Positions 16,082 to 25,072 of a stretch of 33,011 nt of DNA are shown here, in pieces (the first letter of the stretch is position 1; the number at the start of each line of letters is the position of its first letter). The translations under genes were made by a program, and so were the position numbers. The DNA is from Anaerolinea sp. (GTDB lineage Bacteria; Chloroflexota; Anaerolineae; Aggregatilineales; UBA2796), in assembly GCA_014879835.1 (NCBI GenBank), contig JACSRJ010000195.1:1-33011 (forward strand). Direction: 5' to 3'. The notes beneath the pieces are model-generated. The model was not told where the DNA came from and searched no databases. It saw nothing but the letters and a program-made list of their open reading frames with translations.

Positions 16082-16107
16082 GTCTGCATGTTCGATTCAT
16101 CACCTGT

Positions 16108-16128
16108 AGAACGATCCTGTCGTTTTTT
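16108..16128 (+). terminator. Possible intrinsic terminator, + strand
   Basis: AACGA (16110-16114) and TCGTT (16120-16124) form a short stem, extended by A-T and G-T pairs, running into six T residues (16123-16128). It could stop transcripts arriving from the + strand kinase gene before they run into the convergent kinase operon. The stem is short and GC-poor, so confidence is low. Confidence 0.3.
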
Positions 16129-18277
16129 ATTCCATAGAACGGGCACAACGAAAGCCAATGAACCGATAACCCAACAGGGGATCGGCGCGGGTGCGGGTCA
16201 CAGCGCGCACCATCTCGCGGTTGGCGTTGGCTGATCCCCCTCGGGCCACTCGCTGATCGCCGCTTTCCATGTCCTCGCGCCCATCAGCAGCGTCATAAGG
16301 ATAGGATCGGTATTGACTGCTCACCCACTCCCAGACATTGCCACTCATGCCCAGTGCGCCCACCCATGACGCCCCTTCTACCCGGTTGTTTACCGATTCT
16401 GTCTGTCCCGTGGTGGTTTCGAGGTAAGCCGCATTGTCTGCGACCCAATCACTGCCCCACGGATAAAGCAGACTCTGGGGTCCTCGTGCCGCATATTCCC
16501 ATTCGGCCTCGGTAGGCAACCGTGCGCCACGCAGCGCACAGAAGTCCCTTGCTTCAACCCAAGAGATGGTCTCGCGGGGGAGATCAGGGTCAGTCCAGTT
16601 ACTGGGTCTGGTGGCGCTTCCCCCAAAAGTGTTGAACTGCCCATTACTCACCTCCGTCTTGTCGATCCAGAAGGGCTTCTCAAGACATACTATGTGGGAA
16701 GGTTGTTCGTTCTTATCGCCTGAGTCGACACCCATTGTAAAACACCCCGCGGGCACCAAGACCATCTCGACACCCCCGAGACTCCGTTCCTGAGATGACC
16801 AATCACGGGTGTCTGCACCGACCGGAAAAAACGGTGTGGGAGTCGTCGTGGCTGTCTCTGTTGGGATCGGTGGGATCGGCGATGGTGAAGGGGTCTGCGC
16901 CAGTACCGCAGCCGTCTCCACTGCGTGTTGAGTCGCGGTTGCCAGCACCATAGCGATCAGGGTGTTCTGGTTAGGAGTCGGGCTTTCAAAGACCGTCGGG
17001 CTGGCGGTTGCGGTGGAGGTTTCCGTGGGGGTTGGGCTGATCGTGTGGGATGGAGTCCATGTTGGGGTCGCAGTCCAAGACGCGGTTGGGCTGAGGTCGA
17101 GGGGTGGTGTGACTGTCACTGTTGCAGTGGGAGTCGGGGTGAGTTCGGAATCGCCCCCTCCCCCAAAAAAGCTCAAGAGCAGCAAGACCACGATCAGGGC
17201 CAGAACAAGGATCACCCCGCTCAATGCCCCCACCAAGCGCTGATCCTGATGGGGAACAGGGGTTGGGGGCAGTTCTGGTTGAGGTATTCTGATCGGGTTT
17301 GATATGGAGATCCCCGGCGAAAGGGGCGCTGTGGGTCGAGCTTCCTCCCCGGTATCACTCCCGAAACTTCCCTCGTCATCATCGATCCCGGCAGGCATCT
17401 GTCCGCTCACCGCAGTTGCAAAAGCCTCAGCGAAAAACCCTGCTGAGGGGAATCGTTCATCCGGCGCTTTGGCAAGTGCCTTCTGGACAACTTTATCGAT
17501 GTAGTGAGACAACTCAGGGTTATAAGCCCTCACCGAGGGCGGTGGTTGCTTGAGATGCATCTGCCCCAAATCAGGAATCTGTTCGCGCCCTGTCTTCTCA
17601 CTGACAAAAGGGGTTCTGCCTGCCAGCATCTCAAAGGCGATACACCCCAACGCATAGATATCGCTGCGCCCACTGATTTCCTCTCCGAGCCACTGCTCAG
17701 GGGACGCATAAAGATCTGTCGCCATCACCGTCCCTTGTTGAGTAAAGCGCGTTTGTCCTAATTGGAGGGCTATCCCAAAATCCGCAAGGGACGTATCTCC
17801 ATTGACATCAAGGAGGATGTTGGCGGGCTTCAGATCGCGGTGAAAGATATCTTGATCATGGATGTAATCAAGGGCCGAGCAGATCTGCCGAAGATAACGA
17901 ACCGTTTCCTCAGGGGTGAAGTACTTTCCTTCTTGTCTGTTTTTGTTGATACGCTCATGAAGGCTTCCCCCTTCCATCAGGGACATCACCAAATAGATTA
18001 TCCCTTGATCTTCGCCTGCTTCATGGCATTTGACGATGTGGGGATGATCTAGGTTTTTGTGAGTCTCAACCTCACGTTGGAAACGCTCAAGGGTCTGTTG
18101 TTCTTGAGCGCTGTCAGGATGGATCAGGAGAACCTTGATCGCTACCGCCTGACCACCCTCAAGAGGCTCTGCCCGGTACACGGCACCCATGCCGCCCCGG
18201 CCAAGCATTTTGGTGATTCGGTAGCGCCCTAATTTCTTCGCGACGAGTTTTTCGGGGTTGATGTGATGGTTCGCCAT
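16127..18277 (-). CDS. Membrane Ser/Thr kinase with external FGE-sulfatase-like domain
   Basis: 716 residues. The cytoplasmic kinase (about 19-285) is intact: GRGGMGAVY loop, K48, D148 (HRDLKPAN) and D166 (ADFGIAL). An acidic/Pro linker leads to one membrane helix (about 347-371). A long Thr/Pro-rich spacer (about 380-482) puts the C-terminal domain (about 500-714) outside the cell. That domain has the formylglycine-generating enzyme fold signs: MVLVPAGCFTMG, LPTEAEWEYAARG, MSGNVWEWV, RVARGGS and GFRCARS. The paired catalytic cysteines of true FGE are not in their usual place, so it is probably a binding domain acting as a sensor. Last gene of the minus-strand set; 97 bases follow the NB-ARC gene. 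Confidence 0.9.
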   Translation of the reverse strand: MANHHINPEKLVAKKLGRYRITKMLGRGGMGAVYRAEPLEGGQAVAIKVLLIHPDSAQEQQTLERFQREVETHKNLDHPHIVKCHEAGEDQGIIYLVMSLMEGGSLHERINKNRQEGKYFTPEETVRYLRQICSALDYIHDQDIFHRDLKPANILLDVNGDTSLADFGIALQLGQTRFTQQGTVMATDLYASPEQWLGEEISGRSDIYALGCIAFEMLAGRTPFVSEKTGREQIPDLGQMHLKQPPPSVRAYNPELSHYIDKVVQKALAKAPDERFPSAGFFAEAFATAVSGQMPAGIDDDEGSFGSDTGEEARPTAPLSPGISISNPIRIPQPELPPTPVPHQDQRLVGALSGVILVLALIVVLLLLSFFGGGGDSELTPTPTATVTVTPPLDLSPTASWTATPTWTPSHTISPTPTETSTATASPTVFESPTPNQNTLIAMVLATATQHAVETAAVLAQTPSPSPIPPIPTETATTTPTPFFPVGADTRDWSSQERSLGGVEMVLVPAGCFTMGVDSGDKNEQPSHIVCLEKPFWIDKTEVSNGQFNTFGGSATRPSNWTDPDLPRETISWVEARDFCALRGARLPTEAEWEYAARGPQSLLYPWGSDWVADNAAYLETTTGQTESVNNRVEGASWVGALGMSGNVWEWVSSQYRSYPYDAADGREDMESGDQRVARGGSANANREMVRAVTRTRADPLLGYRFIGFRCARSME

Positions 18278-18374
18278 AGAAGCCTATTTTCTCAAGACAA
18301 TCGAAGAACAGCGGAATGAGAGGAAAAGACTCAATACGCGAGTTCAACCGTCAGGGCTGATCGCTTTCAGTGGT

Positions 18375-19940
18375 TTAACTGCTTAACCACAACCCCGGAA
18401 ATTGGGTCAGCAAGAAGCTTAAAGTTAAACGGTGAAGACGGTAGTTGATACCAGCCCCATGTACATCCTGATGGGTTTCGATCAGCGAGTTTTTAATCAG
18501 CTCATCCAATGTCTGGTCGAAGATGAGCAAGTTGATTTCCGTCACCCGGCGTAGAAACTCCAGCGTTGACCCATTGGAACCGGTGTCGGCCATTTCAATA
18601 AGCAGGTTGCGGGCAGGCTCACTCAGATCATGCCACGTTTTGCGGTAGATAAATTCAAACAAGCGCTCCTTATATTTGGGCGCGGTTTTTTCTTTCTCCA
18701 GATCACGCATCTCATCAATGATCTCGGCAGCCGAATGACGCTGAAGTTGGGAACCAATCAAACGCAGGGCAAGGGGGATACCACCCACAATTTCATAGAT
18801 CCCAGTCGCGTCTGGCAGACTGACCAAGGTAGAGTGGTATGCGTAACGCTGTTCGGCTCTAAGCACCTTCCAACTGTCTTCGAGGCTGAGTTCAGGCATG
18901 ATGATAGGGAACACCCAGTCAAACTGCTCAACCGCTTCACGACTGGTTAAGAGAAAACGGCTGGCGCCAGTCGCAAGGGGATAGAGCGTTGAAACCACCT
19001 TCCGACTCTCGGCCAGCGTTTCCAGATTGTCAATGATGACCAAATAGGGAGTGGTCATAAAGGTATTGGCAAGCGCTTCGATTTTTTCCTGCGACGATTT
19101 GCTGCTGAGATGGCTTCTGCCCAATTTTTCGGCGAGACTGGAGATGATGTGATCAAGTGAGCGGACAGGATCGGCTTCACTCCGACGTTCCCCTCTGGGA
19201 TCAAGCCATTCTTGGCGTGCCGTGATCCACAACACCTCTTCAAACTTACCGGTTTGGGATAGCTCTTCGGCGACGACTCGCGCAAGAGAAGTTTTGCCAA
19301 TACCTCCAATTCCCTGAATATTGATGAAATGAGCGCTGGACTCCTGAAGCACGGCCTTCACAGTGCGTTCGATGAGGGGGTCGATGCCAACCAAGTCACG
19401 ATACTCTCGTGGGGGAAGTTGGGACACTTTGTCTCGATGCGACCGCGCATGATGCTCTGCGGTTCGAATCAGGTTGGTGAGCCATTTCAGGCCTTCATTT
19501 AAACGCCGCCGAAAACGCCAGTGATCTACCTCAATCAGCCTTGCCAGACTTGGTGCACTGAGTTGATGGGTGCTCTCAATAAGGTAAAAATACAAGGCAC
19601 TGCGAGATTGAAGGTTACGTTCAATCGTAGGATCGATTGCCCACTGAGGGCGTTGATGAAGGGTAAAATCCTCAGAAAGCTGGTGTTTAAGCGCTTCCAG
19701 AGTAGGGAACTTCAGGCTATGGGCGATGCCACACTCACGGCGCATTTGCCCAAGCACTCCAGTAACATTGCTTTCGCAGAAGCTATACAGCGCTTGCTGC
19801 AAATCCCAATGAGAAAGTGAAGCTGCGGGATCAGGATTGAGGAAACGGAGGGCGCTCAATTCGTCGGGGCTTTTTTCCCCACGCTTGATTGCGAGCAGCC
19901 ACTTTTCAACGATTTTGTAAGTGATTGCGTCTAAGTTCAT
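18375..19940 (-). CDS. NB-ARC (STAND) ATPase with unrecognised N-terminal domain
   Basis: 521 residues from ATG 19940; GGGAAAAG lies just upstream, whereas the in-frame GTG at 19955 abuts its GAGGAA. Residues 1-175 form a mostly helical domain I do not recognise. The ATPase core follows: LVGID (183-187), Walker A GIGGIGKTS (210-218), Walker B LVIIDN (300-305), the LTSRE sensor (331-335), and GIPLALRL in the GxP motif. A winged-helix-like region closes the protein. It lacks the repeats that usually form the sensor part of a STAND protein; the TPR protein of the same operon could supply them in trans. No membrane segment. Confidence 0.82.
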   Translation of the reverse strand: MNLDAITYKIVEKWLLAIKRGEKSPDELSALRFLNPDPAASLSHWDLQQALYSFCESNVTGVLGQMRRECGIAHSLKFPTLEALKHQLSEDFTLHQRPQWAIDPTIERNLQSRSALYFYLIESTHQLSAPSLARLIEVDHWRFRRRLNEGLKWLTNLIRTAEHHARSHRDKVSQLPPREYRDLVGIDPLIERTVKAVLQESSAHFINIQGIGGIGKTSLARVVAEELSQTGKFEEVLWITARQEWLDPRGERRSEADPVRSLDHIISSLAEKLGRSHLSSKSSQEKIEALANTFMTTPYLVIIDNLETLAESRKVVSTLYPLATGASRFLLTSREAVEQFDWVFPIIMPELSLEDSWKVLRAEQRYAYHSTLVSLPDATGIYEIVGGIPLALRLIGSQLQRHSAAEIIDEMRDLEKEKTAPKYKERLFEFIYRKTWHDLSEPARNLLIEMADTGSNGSTLEFLRRVTEINLLIFDQTLDELIKNSLIETHQDVHGAGINYRLHRLTLSFLLTQFPGLWLSS

Positions 19941-20071
19941 GGGCTTTTCCCGCACTTCCTCATCCCATTAGAGGTATCAAGTTACCGCTCTAGTTTAAGC
20001 TTAAGGGACGGCGATGGCTTGAAGGACTACCCATCACACCACCGCCGCCACAGAACGAACCACGTCCCTCG

Positions 20072-23000
20072 CTAGTCAGAGAGCCAGCGCAGACCACTTG
20101 TTAAGCTGCCCACTTTGAGAAACTCTGCTACCGTCCCCCCGGGGAGTGCGGGGCGGATGAAGATTCGATTGCCATCGTCAAAAGTGAGGTAAAGTTCAGT
20201 ATTACGAATCTTCGAGATGTTAAACACGGCATCACGATTGGTGTTCATGTATAGAGGTTCACCCTCTGCCCCACCAGCAACGTAAATAGTCGCATTGGTT
20301 TCGCCAGAACCCCGACAGGCAAACAGCACACGCTGATCAAACCACGGCGCGGGTGAGATGCACGACCGATCATCGGGTTGGGCGTTGAAGACAGTTCCGC
20401 CCTTATCGAAGACTTGGTCAAGGAGTTGGAACTCCAGCATAGAATACCCATCTTGCCAGCGCTCGTAGTACAAGTTCTGACCGATCACAGCCGGGTTTGC
20501 CGAGTTTTCAAGGACGATTGTGGCGGGGCAGTTCGGTGGATTCTGTCCGCTGTTGAAGCACCCATCGCTTCCCAAGTGGATGCGTATGATCGAGGGGTTT
20601 CCCTGAGCATCCCGAACCGTTGCCCACAGGAGGAGGCTCCCTGAGGTAATCTCAAGCCGTGAGCGGGGATCAAAGGTGTAGCCATCCGGCGCAGTTATAC
20701 GCCCTGCCCCGCTTTCGTACAGGTGCAGATGGTAGATGATACTGGTGACCCCAGTGTTTTGATCGGTGCTGAAATAAACCAGCACCCCATCTTCGCCCAG
20801 TGCCGCCGGAGAGGTCTCATCTTCAGGGGTGTTGGGGGTCAGGGGATAGTAAGTCCCATCTGGCGCCAACAGATAAATATCCGTGGAGCTTCCCCCTTCG
20901 GGTTTGGCCGAGAACAGAGCTGAACCGAGTGCCCAGTTCTCAACTGCTACTGCCCCCTGCCCAGCCCCAGACGCTGAGCCGCCTGCGGTAATGCCTTGGG
21001 CATCAAGGATGGGCGGGGCAGAAACGCCGCTTACGGAGACTCCGGCAGGGATGCCTGTACCTGCCACTACCGTTGTTGTGCCCGTCGGCAGGCTGCGGTA
21101 CAGCAGATGGCTCCACCCCGCTCGGCAGGGATCAACCGATACCAATAGTTTGTCATTGTTTTCAGAGGACAACTTTAGGCGCGCCAGAAGGGCCGCGTAA
21201 GTGGGGCAGGCGGACATACCCATTATCATCTTTTCTTCAGGCTGTATGCCCGCTGTGCCACCGGTCTTTTCAAGCTGACGGAGCAGTCCCTCATCGCCAT
21301 CAGCCGTGCATAATGCTTTTGGGTTTGTGCTCAGTTCTTTGGTCATGCCTTCGAGGTCTGCACGGATTTCAAGCCCAAAACGCAGATAGCGCAGCGCCTG
21401 AGAGCGGGCATAGGTGTCACAGGTTGAAACCAGCCCTTCATAAAAGGCGCTTTCTCTCACATCCATTTTGCCCAAAATAGCGGCGTTGATGACCACTTCA
21501 CACTTGTTAATCACCTTAGGCAGATCAATCCGATACCCCCGAATGTACTCGGCAACGGTATCCAGATACTTCGGCGATGCTTTAGGCAAGCAGCGGCTGA
21601 TGATCAAGTTGATCTGGGCCGTTTCGGAAGTTTCGATAACGATGCTTCCATCAAGGATTCCCCGGACTGTGGCGCAAATATCCGCAGCATTGCCCACCTG
21701 CGAGGCAAGTGCCCTTGCCAGTGCTTCGCTGTTTTGAACGGTGGTCAGCATATAGTCCGAAAACCCCGGCACAAGGGCAGGGCATTGATCGCTCATGGTG
21801 TTCACAATGGCGGTGCTTAAGTTGTCACCCACCTGAATCGCAGCATAGTCTTCACTGATGCTGTGATAACTGCATCCCTGTCCCCCGATTTCCACAAAAT
21901 CGGCGGCAATCCATCGGCGTTCGCCTCGCACCTCAATTTCATACCAACCATTGCCCTGTTCATCAAGCCGGTAGGAGATCACCGGGTAAGGACCTTCGTA
22001 CTCATATAAGTAATCAACCACTTCAGCGCCTGTGTTGGGTTCAGTACGCACCCGAACCCGCTGTGTCACGGCGGAGATCAGGTTGCAGGGCGCATTGGGT
22101 CGGATCACTGCGGGCGGTGGGGTCGGCGTGCGGATCGGCGTCACGACCACTGCCGCTGTCGGCTCCGGTGTTGGCGGTTTAGGGCAGCCCCGCCCAGCCG
22201 TACTGTCCACAAACCCAAATTCATCTGGGCACACATCATCAGCATCCAGAATGCCATCGCCATCCCGATCCTGTGGGATAGGGCAGCCGTTGTTGGAGGC
22301 GGGTCCCGGGTCAGTGGGACACTGGTCAACGGGAGTGCCCGTGTAGGGTGGATCATACACCGTATCCCCATCAAAATCGGGGCAGCCATAAGGCGCAACC
22401 CCGACGGTGGTGGGGCAGTCATCAATGGTGCCGGGGAAGGGTGCATCATAGATACCGTCACCATCGGCATCCGGACAGCCGTTGGGGGCGACCCCCACAG
22501 TGGCGGGGCACAGATCGGTGGTGCCGGGGAAAGGCGGGTCATAGATACCGTCCCCATCAGCATCCGGACAGCCTGTTGGCGCGACCCCGGGTGTACTGGG
22601 GCACTGATCCACATCATCCGTAATGCTGTCCCCGTCACTGTCCGGTACCGGACAACCTGCATTGGAAGCGGGCCCCGGTGTGTCTACACAGCTATCCTGA
22701 TAGTTGGGAACACCATCATTATCATTATCCGCGGAAATGCCGCAGTAACGATAAGGTCCAACCATTGTCATCGTACATGAAACCGATCCAGAAATGGCAC
22801 CAGCTGTAACCATAATCACGGAGCCGACACTTACACTACTAAAACAGGGAATTAAACCGCCGAATTGTTCATAACCTAGAGTGTTAATAGTACCTGAGAT
22901 CGCCCCTCCACAGATGCCAAAATCAAACAACGTGCTGATTCCCACTGCATTTGAGGCATACACCACCGGGTTTGCACCCAGCATTCGGACATGCCATGTA

Positions 23001-23116
23001 TTAGGGTCGTCACTATAGGTAACTGCGGTAAGGGTCGGCGTTTGGGCATAGACCGTCCCGGTGACACCCACCAGAAGTGTAAGTAGGAGTAGTAGTGCGA
23101 TCGGACGAGGCTTCAT
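20072..23116 (-). CDS. Secreted protein with thrombospondin type 3 repeats, SH3-like domain and propeller-like C-terminus
   Basis: 1014 residues with a clear signal peptide (residues 1-24, VYA/Q). ATG 23116 follows AAAGGGG. After about 100 Gly/Ser-rich residues come six calcium-binding DxDxDG repeats (about 131-297: DNDNDG, DSDGDS, DADGDG twice, DFDGDT, DRDGDG). A Pro-rich hinge and a bacterial SH3-like domain (about 344-415, RVRVRTEPNTG ... WYEIEV) follow. A helical Cys-containing part is next (about 420-690), and from about 700 onward repeats like SGSLLLWATVRD and VLVYFSTD suggest a TolB-like propeller. It may bind cell-wall or surface polymers. Its place between TPR and NB-ARC genes links an outside component to the signalling set. 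Confidence 0.8.
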   Translation of the reverse strand: MKPRPIALLLLLTLLVGVTGTVYAQTPTLTAVTYSDDPNTWHVRMLGANPVVYASNAVGISTLFDFGICGGAISGTINTLGYEQFGGLIPCFSSVSVGSVIMVTAGAISGSVSCTMTMVGPYRYCGISADNDNDGVPNYQDSCVDTPGPASNAGCPVPDSDGDSITDDVDQCPSTPGVAPTGCPDADGDGIYDPPFPGTTDLCPATVGVAPNGCPDADGDGIYDAPFPGTIDDCPTTVGVAPYGCPDFDGDTVYDPPYTGTPVDQCPTDPGPASNNGCPIPQDRDGDGILDADDVCPDEFGFVDSTAGRGCPKPPTPEPTAAVVVTPIRTPTPPPAVIRPNAPCNLISAVTQRVRVRTEPNTGAEVVDYLYEYEGPYPVISYRLDEQGNGWYEIEVRGERRWIAADFVEIGGQGCSYHSISEDYAAIQVGDNLSTAIVNTMSDQCPALVPGFSDYMLTTVQNSEALARALASQVGNAADICATVRGILDGSIVIETSETAQINLIISRCLPKASPKYLDTVAEYIRGYRIDLPKVINKCEVVINAAILGKMDVRESAFYEGLVSTCDTYARSQALRYLRFGLEIRADLEGMTKELSTNPKALCTADGDEGLLRQLEKTGGTAGIQPEEKMIMGMSACPTYAALLARLKLSSENNDKLLVSVDPCRAGWSHLLYRSLPTGTTTVVAGTGIPAGVSVSGVSAPPILDAQGITAGGSASGAGQGAVAVENWALGSALFSAKPEGGSSTDIYLLAPDGTYYPLTPNTPEDETSPAALGEDGVLVYFSTDQNTGVTSIIYHLHLYESGAGRITAPDGYTFDPRSRLEITSGSLLLWATVRDAQGNPSIIRIHLGSDGCFNSGQNPPNCPATIVLENSANPAVIGQNLYYERWQDGYSMLEFQLLDQVFDKGGTVFNAQPDDRSCISPAPWFDQRVLFACRGSGETNATIYVAGGAEGEPLYMNTNRDAVFNISKIRNTELYLTFDDGNRIFIRPALPGGTVAEFLKVGSLTSGLRWLSD
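22226..22732 (-). repeat. Tandem thrombospondin type 3 repeats
   Basis: Six units of about 28-32 codons, each with a DxDxDG calcium loop and a Cys-Pro step (QCPxTxGVAPxGCPD). The third and fourth are almost the same in DNA, both encoding DADGDGIYD followed by (P/A)PFPGT, which points to recent expansion. Confidence 0.8.
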
Positions 23117-23287
23117 GGTATCCCCTTTCCCAGTTGGTAAAAGCGTGCCGGGCAGATGTGCATGGCGCGCAGCACGTCCTGATCATAAAGGAGGTGGAGT
23201 GAGTTTTCGATGACGATTCGACACCCCTTAGACGCGATTTCGACAAAAAGAATTAAGATGACCCGTTCCTCTGACCAAGCGTTCCGT

Positions 23288-24880
23288 TCAGATCATCAGG
23301 GGTAGAATAAAGTGGGTTCCTGCTGGAAGCGGCTTTAACTGAGTGAGCCACCCCACCGCGCCCATCTGAGTGAGCAGATCCAGCCCGGTTTGCCACAATG
23401 CGCGCCCTTCCTCCGGCTCTGAGGCCAGATGCGACAGAGAGATCAGGCAGGCCGCCTCGTCCCCGATCCGGCGCGTCTGCCGGGCCACTGCCAGCGCCTC
23501 ATGAAAGACCGCGGCCCGCTCCGCCTTGGGCAGACATTCCGCCAGCGCCCGCAGTCCGATCAACTCCAAAGGGCGGACGTGAATCCGTCTTCCGATAGCA
23601 ATCGATCTTTCGGCTTCACGGAGGGCTTTTTCAGGCTGCCCTAGAAACAGATAACACAGGCTCAGGGTGGCACGGGCACAGCCTACATTAACCCCTTCGG
23701 GACGATCTTCCTTGGTCTCCTCGGTGATCTCCATTTCGAGGTCAACCCGTGCCTGTTCATACAACCCCTGATGGAAGTTCACAATTGCCCGATGCCCGGC
23801 TGCGCGGAGTATTTCGGCCTCCTGCCCAACCCGGGTGGACAGTTTGATCTGCCGCTCAATGCAGCGTAGGGCCGCTTCAAGGTCACCCTGCGTGAGAAAG
23901 ATTACCGCCAGATCCCCTACCTCCCGCGCCCACTGCCAGTAAGCGCGGAGATTTTTGGCGATCTCGATCCCTTTCTCTTTGGCCTCCACTGCCTGCTTAA
24001 GATCGCCTAGGCTCCAATAGGCAAGCCCCAAATTGCCCGTGGTCAGGGCAGTGCTGAAGATATTGTTGCTTTGCTCAAACAAACTGAGCGCTTTTTTGTA
24101 ATCAACCACAGCCAACGCGGCTTCACCGCGCACCCAGTTGATCAAGGCCCGGATGCGGTATGCATCCCCAGCAAGCTCTACAGGCTGGGGATGGGACTCA
24201 ACGAGCTTGACCGCCTGTTCCGTTTCGTGAAAGATGAGGTCTAAAGATTCCCCGTTCTTTCGCAGCACGCTGGATCGTAATATGTGCAGGCGTGCGTAAA
24301 GGTCGGGGTGTGTCTCCGGACTGAGATTGCGCTGCTGAATGCTGCTTATGAGCTTGTCAAAAAAGTCATTGGTGTAATGGGCATCGAGTTCGTAGATGAG
24401 CATCCCCACAACCGTGCTGGCGATGCCGATCACCAGATGGGGCGGGCACTCCGGCGACTCCATCAGACGGTATACCTCTGGCAGGGTTCGTTTCAATTCG
24501 TCGTGCTGTCCGGTGTAATACAGCACCATCAGAAGACAGTCTAAGGTCACCGCGATATCTTGGATTCGCCCCTGCTGTAGACTCAGGGTATGAGCAAAGC
24601 GAATTTCCTGCTCCCACAGTTCCCAATAACCCAGATGGAGGGGAATGGGATTCAGTTCAAGGATCAATTCCAAGCCGATCTGATGCAAATCCGAGCGCGC
24701 ATGGGAACGCTCTAGGTATTGAAGCAGGGTGGTCATGTTACGATCAAGGGCAGCGCTGAGGTGTCGATTTTCGCGTACAAAGTCAACCGCTTTGGCCAGA
24801 CGCCGAGGCAAAGAATGGTCTCGATAATAGGCAGTGTAGTATGCTACCTGCTCCTCAGGTAAAGAGTCCGGGATAGGCAT
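23288..24880 (-). CDS. TPR-repeat protein, first gene of the minus-strand signalling set
   Basis: 530 residues. No signal or membrane segment, so it is cytoplasmic. Nearly the whole length is built of helix pairs of the TPR type. The clearest are about residues 245-390 (ALAVVDYKKALSLFEQSNN, TTGNLGLAYWSLGDLKQAVE, GDLEAALRCIERQIKL) and 400-450 (CYLFLGQPEKALREAERSI). It shows no catalytic motif. TPR proteins bind partners, and the convergent kinase-NB-ARC-TPR fusion suggests the NB-ARC protein two genes downstream is one of them. The ribosome binding site is weak (AAGAAG). Gaps of 171, 131 and 97 bases to and within the set are long for one operon, so internal promoters are possible. Confidence 0.75.
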   Translation of the reverse strand: MPIPDSLPEEQVAYYTAYYRDHSLPRRLAKAVDFVRENRHLSAALDRNMTTLLQYLERSHARSDLHQIGLELILELNPIPLHLGYWELWEQEIRFAHTLSLQQGRIQDIAVTLDCLLMVLYYTGQHDELKRTLPEVYRLMESPECPPHLVIGIASTVVGMLIYELDAHYTNDFFDKLISSIQQRNLSPETHPDLYARLHILRSSVLRKNGESLDLIFHETEQAVKLVESHPQPVELAGDAYRIRALINWVRGEAALAVVDYKKALSLFEQSNNIFSTALTTGNLGLAYWSLGDLKQAVEAKEKGIEIAKNLRAYWQWAREVGDLAVIFLTQGDLEAALRCIERQIKLSTRVGQEAEILRAAGHRAIVNFHQGLYEQARVDLEMEITEETKEDRPEGVNVGCARATLSLCYLFLGQPEKALREAERSIAIGRRIHVRPLELIGLRALAECLPKAERAAVFHEALAVARQTRRIGDEAACLISLSHLASEPEEGRALWQTGLDLLTQMGAVGWLTQLKPLPAGTHFILPLMI

Positions 24881-25072
24881 GAGCTTCTTGTGTGTTTGTC
24901 CTTTAGACTGCCGAGTTTACGAAGTTTGCTCTCAAATGACTGGTCCAAGTTAATAGGTATATGAATGCCTCTTAGTGCCTGATATGCGATAGTTTACCCA
25001 GATTAAATTGTAGGTGCTTTTGTGCATCTTGGGGTAAAGTCAAAGTGCCAAATACATGAAGGAGAGATAAAA

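Noticed and set aside
16127-16780. Active formylglycine-generating enzyme
   Set aside because: The catalytic cysteine pair is not seen and no sulfatase gene is nearby; the domain sits on a kinase receptor.
16127-17980. Diversity-generating retroelement target (FGE/lectin-fold C-terminus)
   Set aside because: No reverse transcriptase, accessory gene or adenine-rich template repeat is present in the window.
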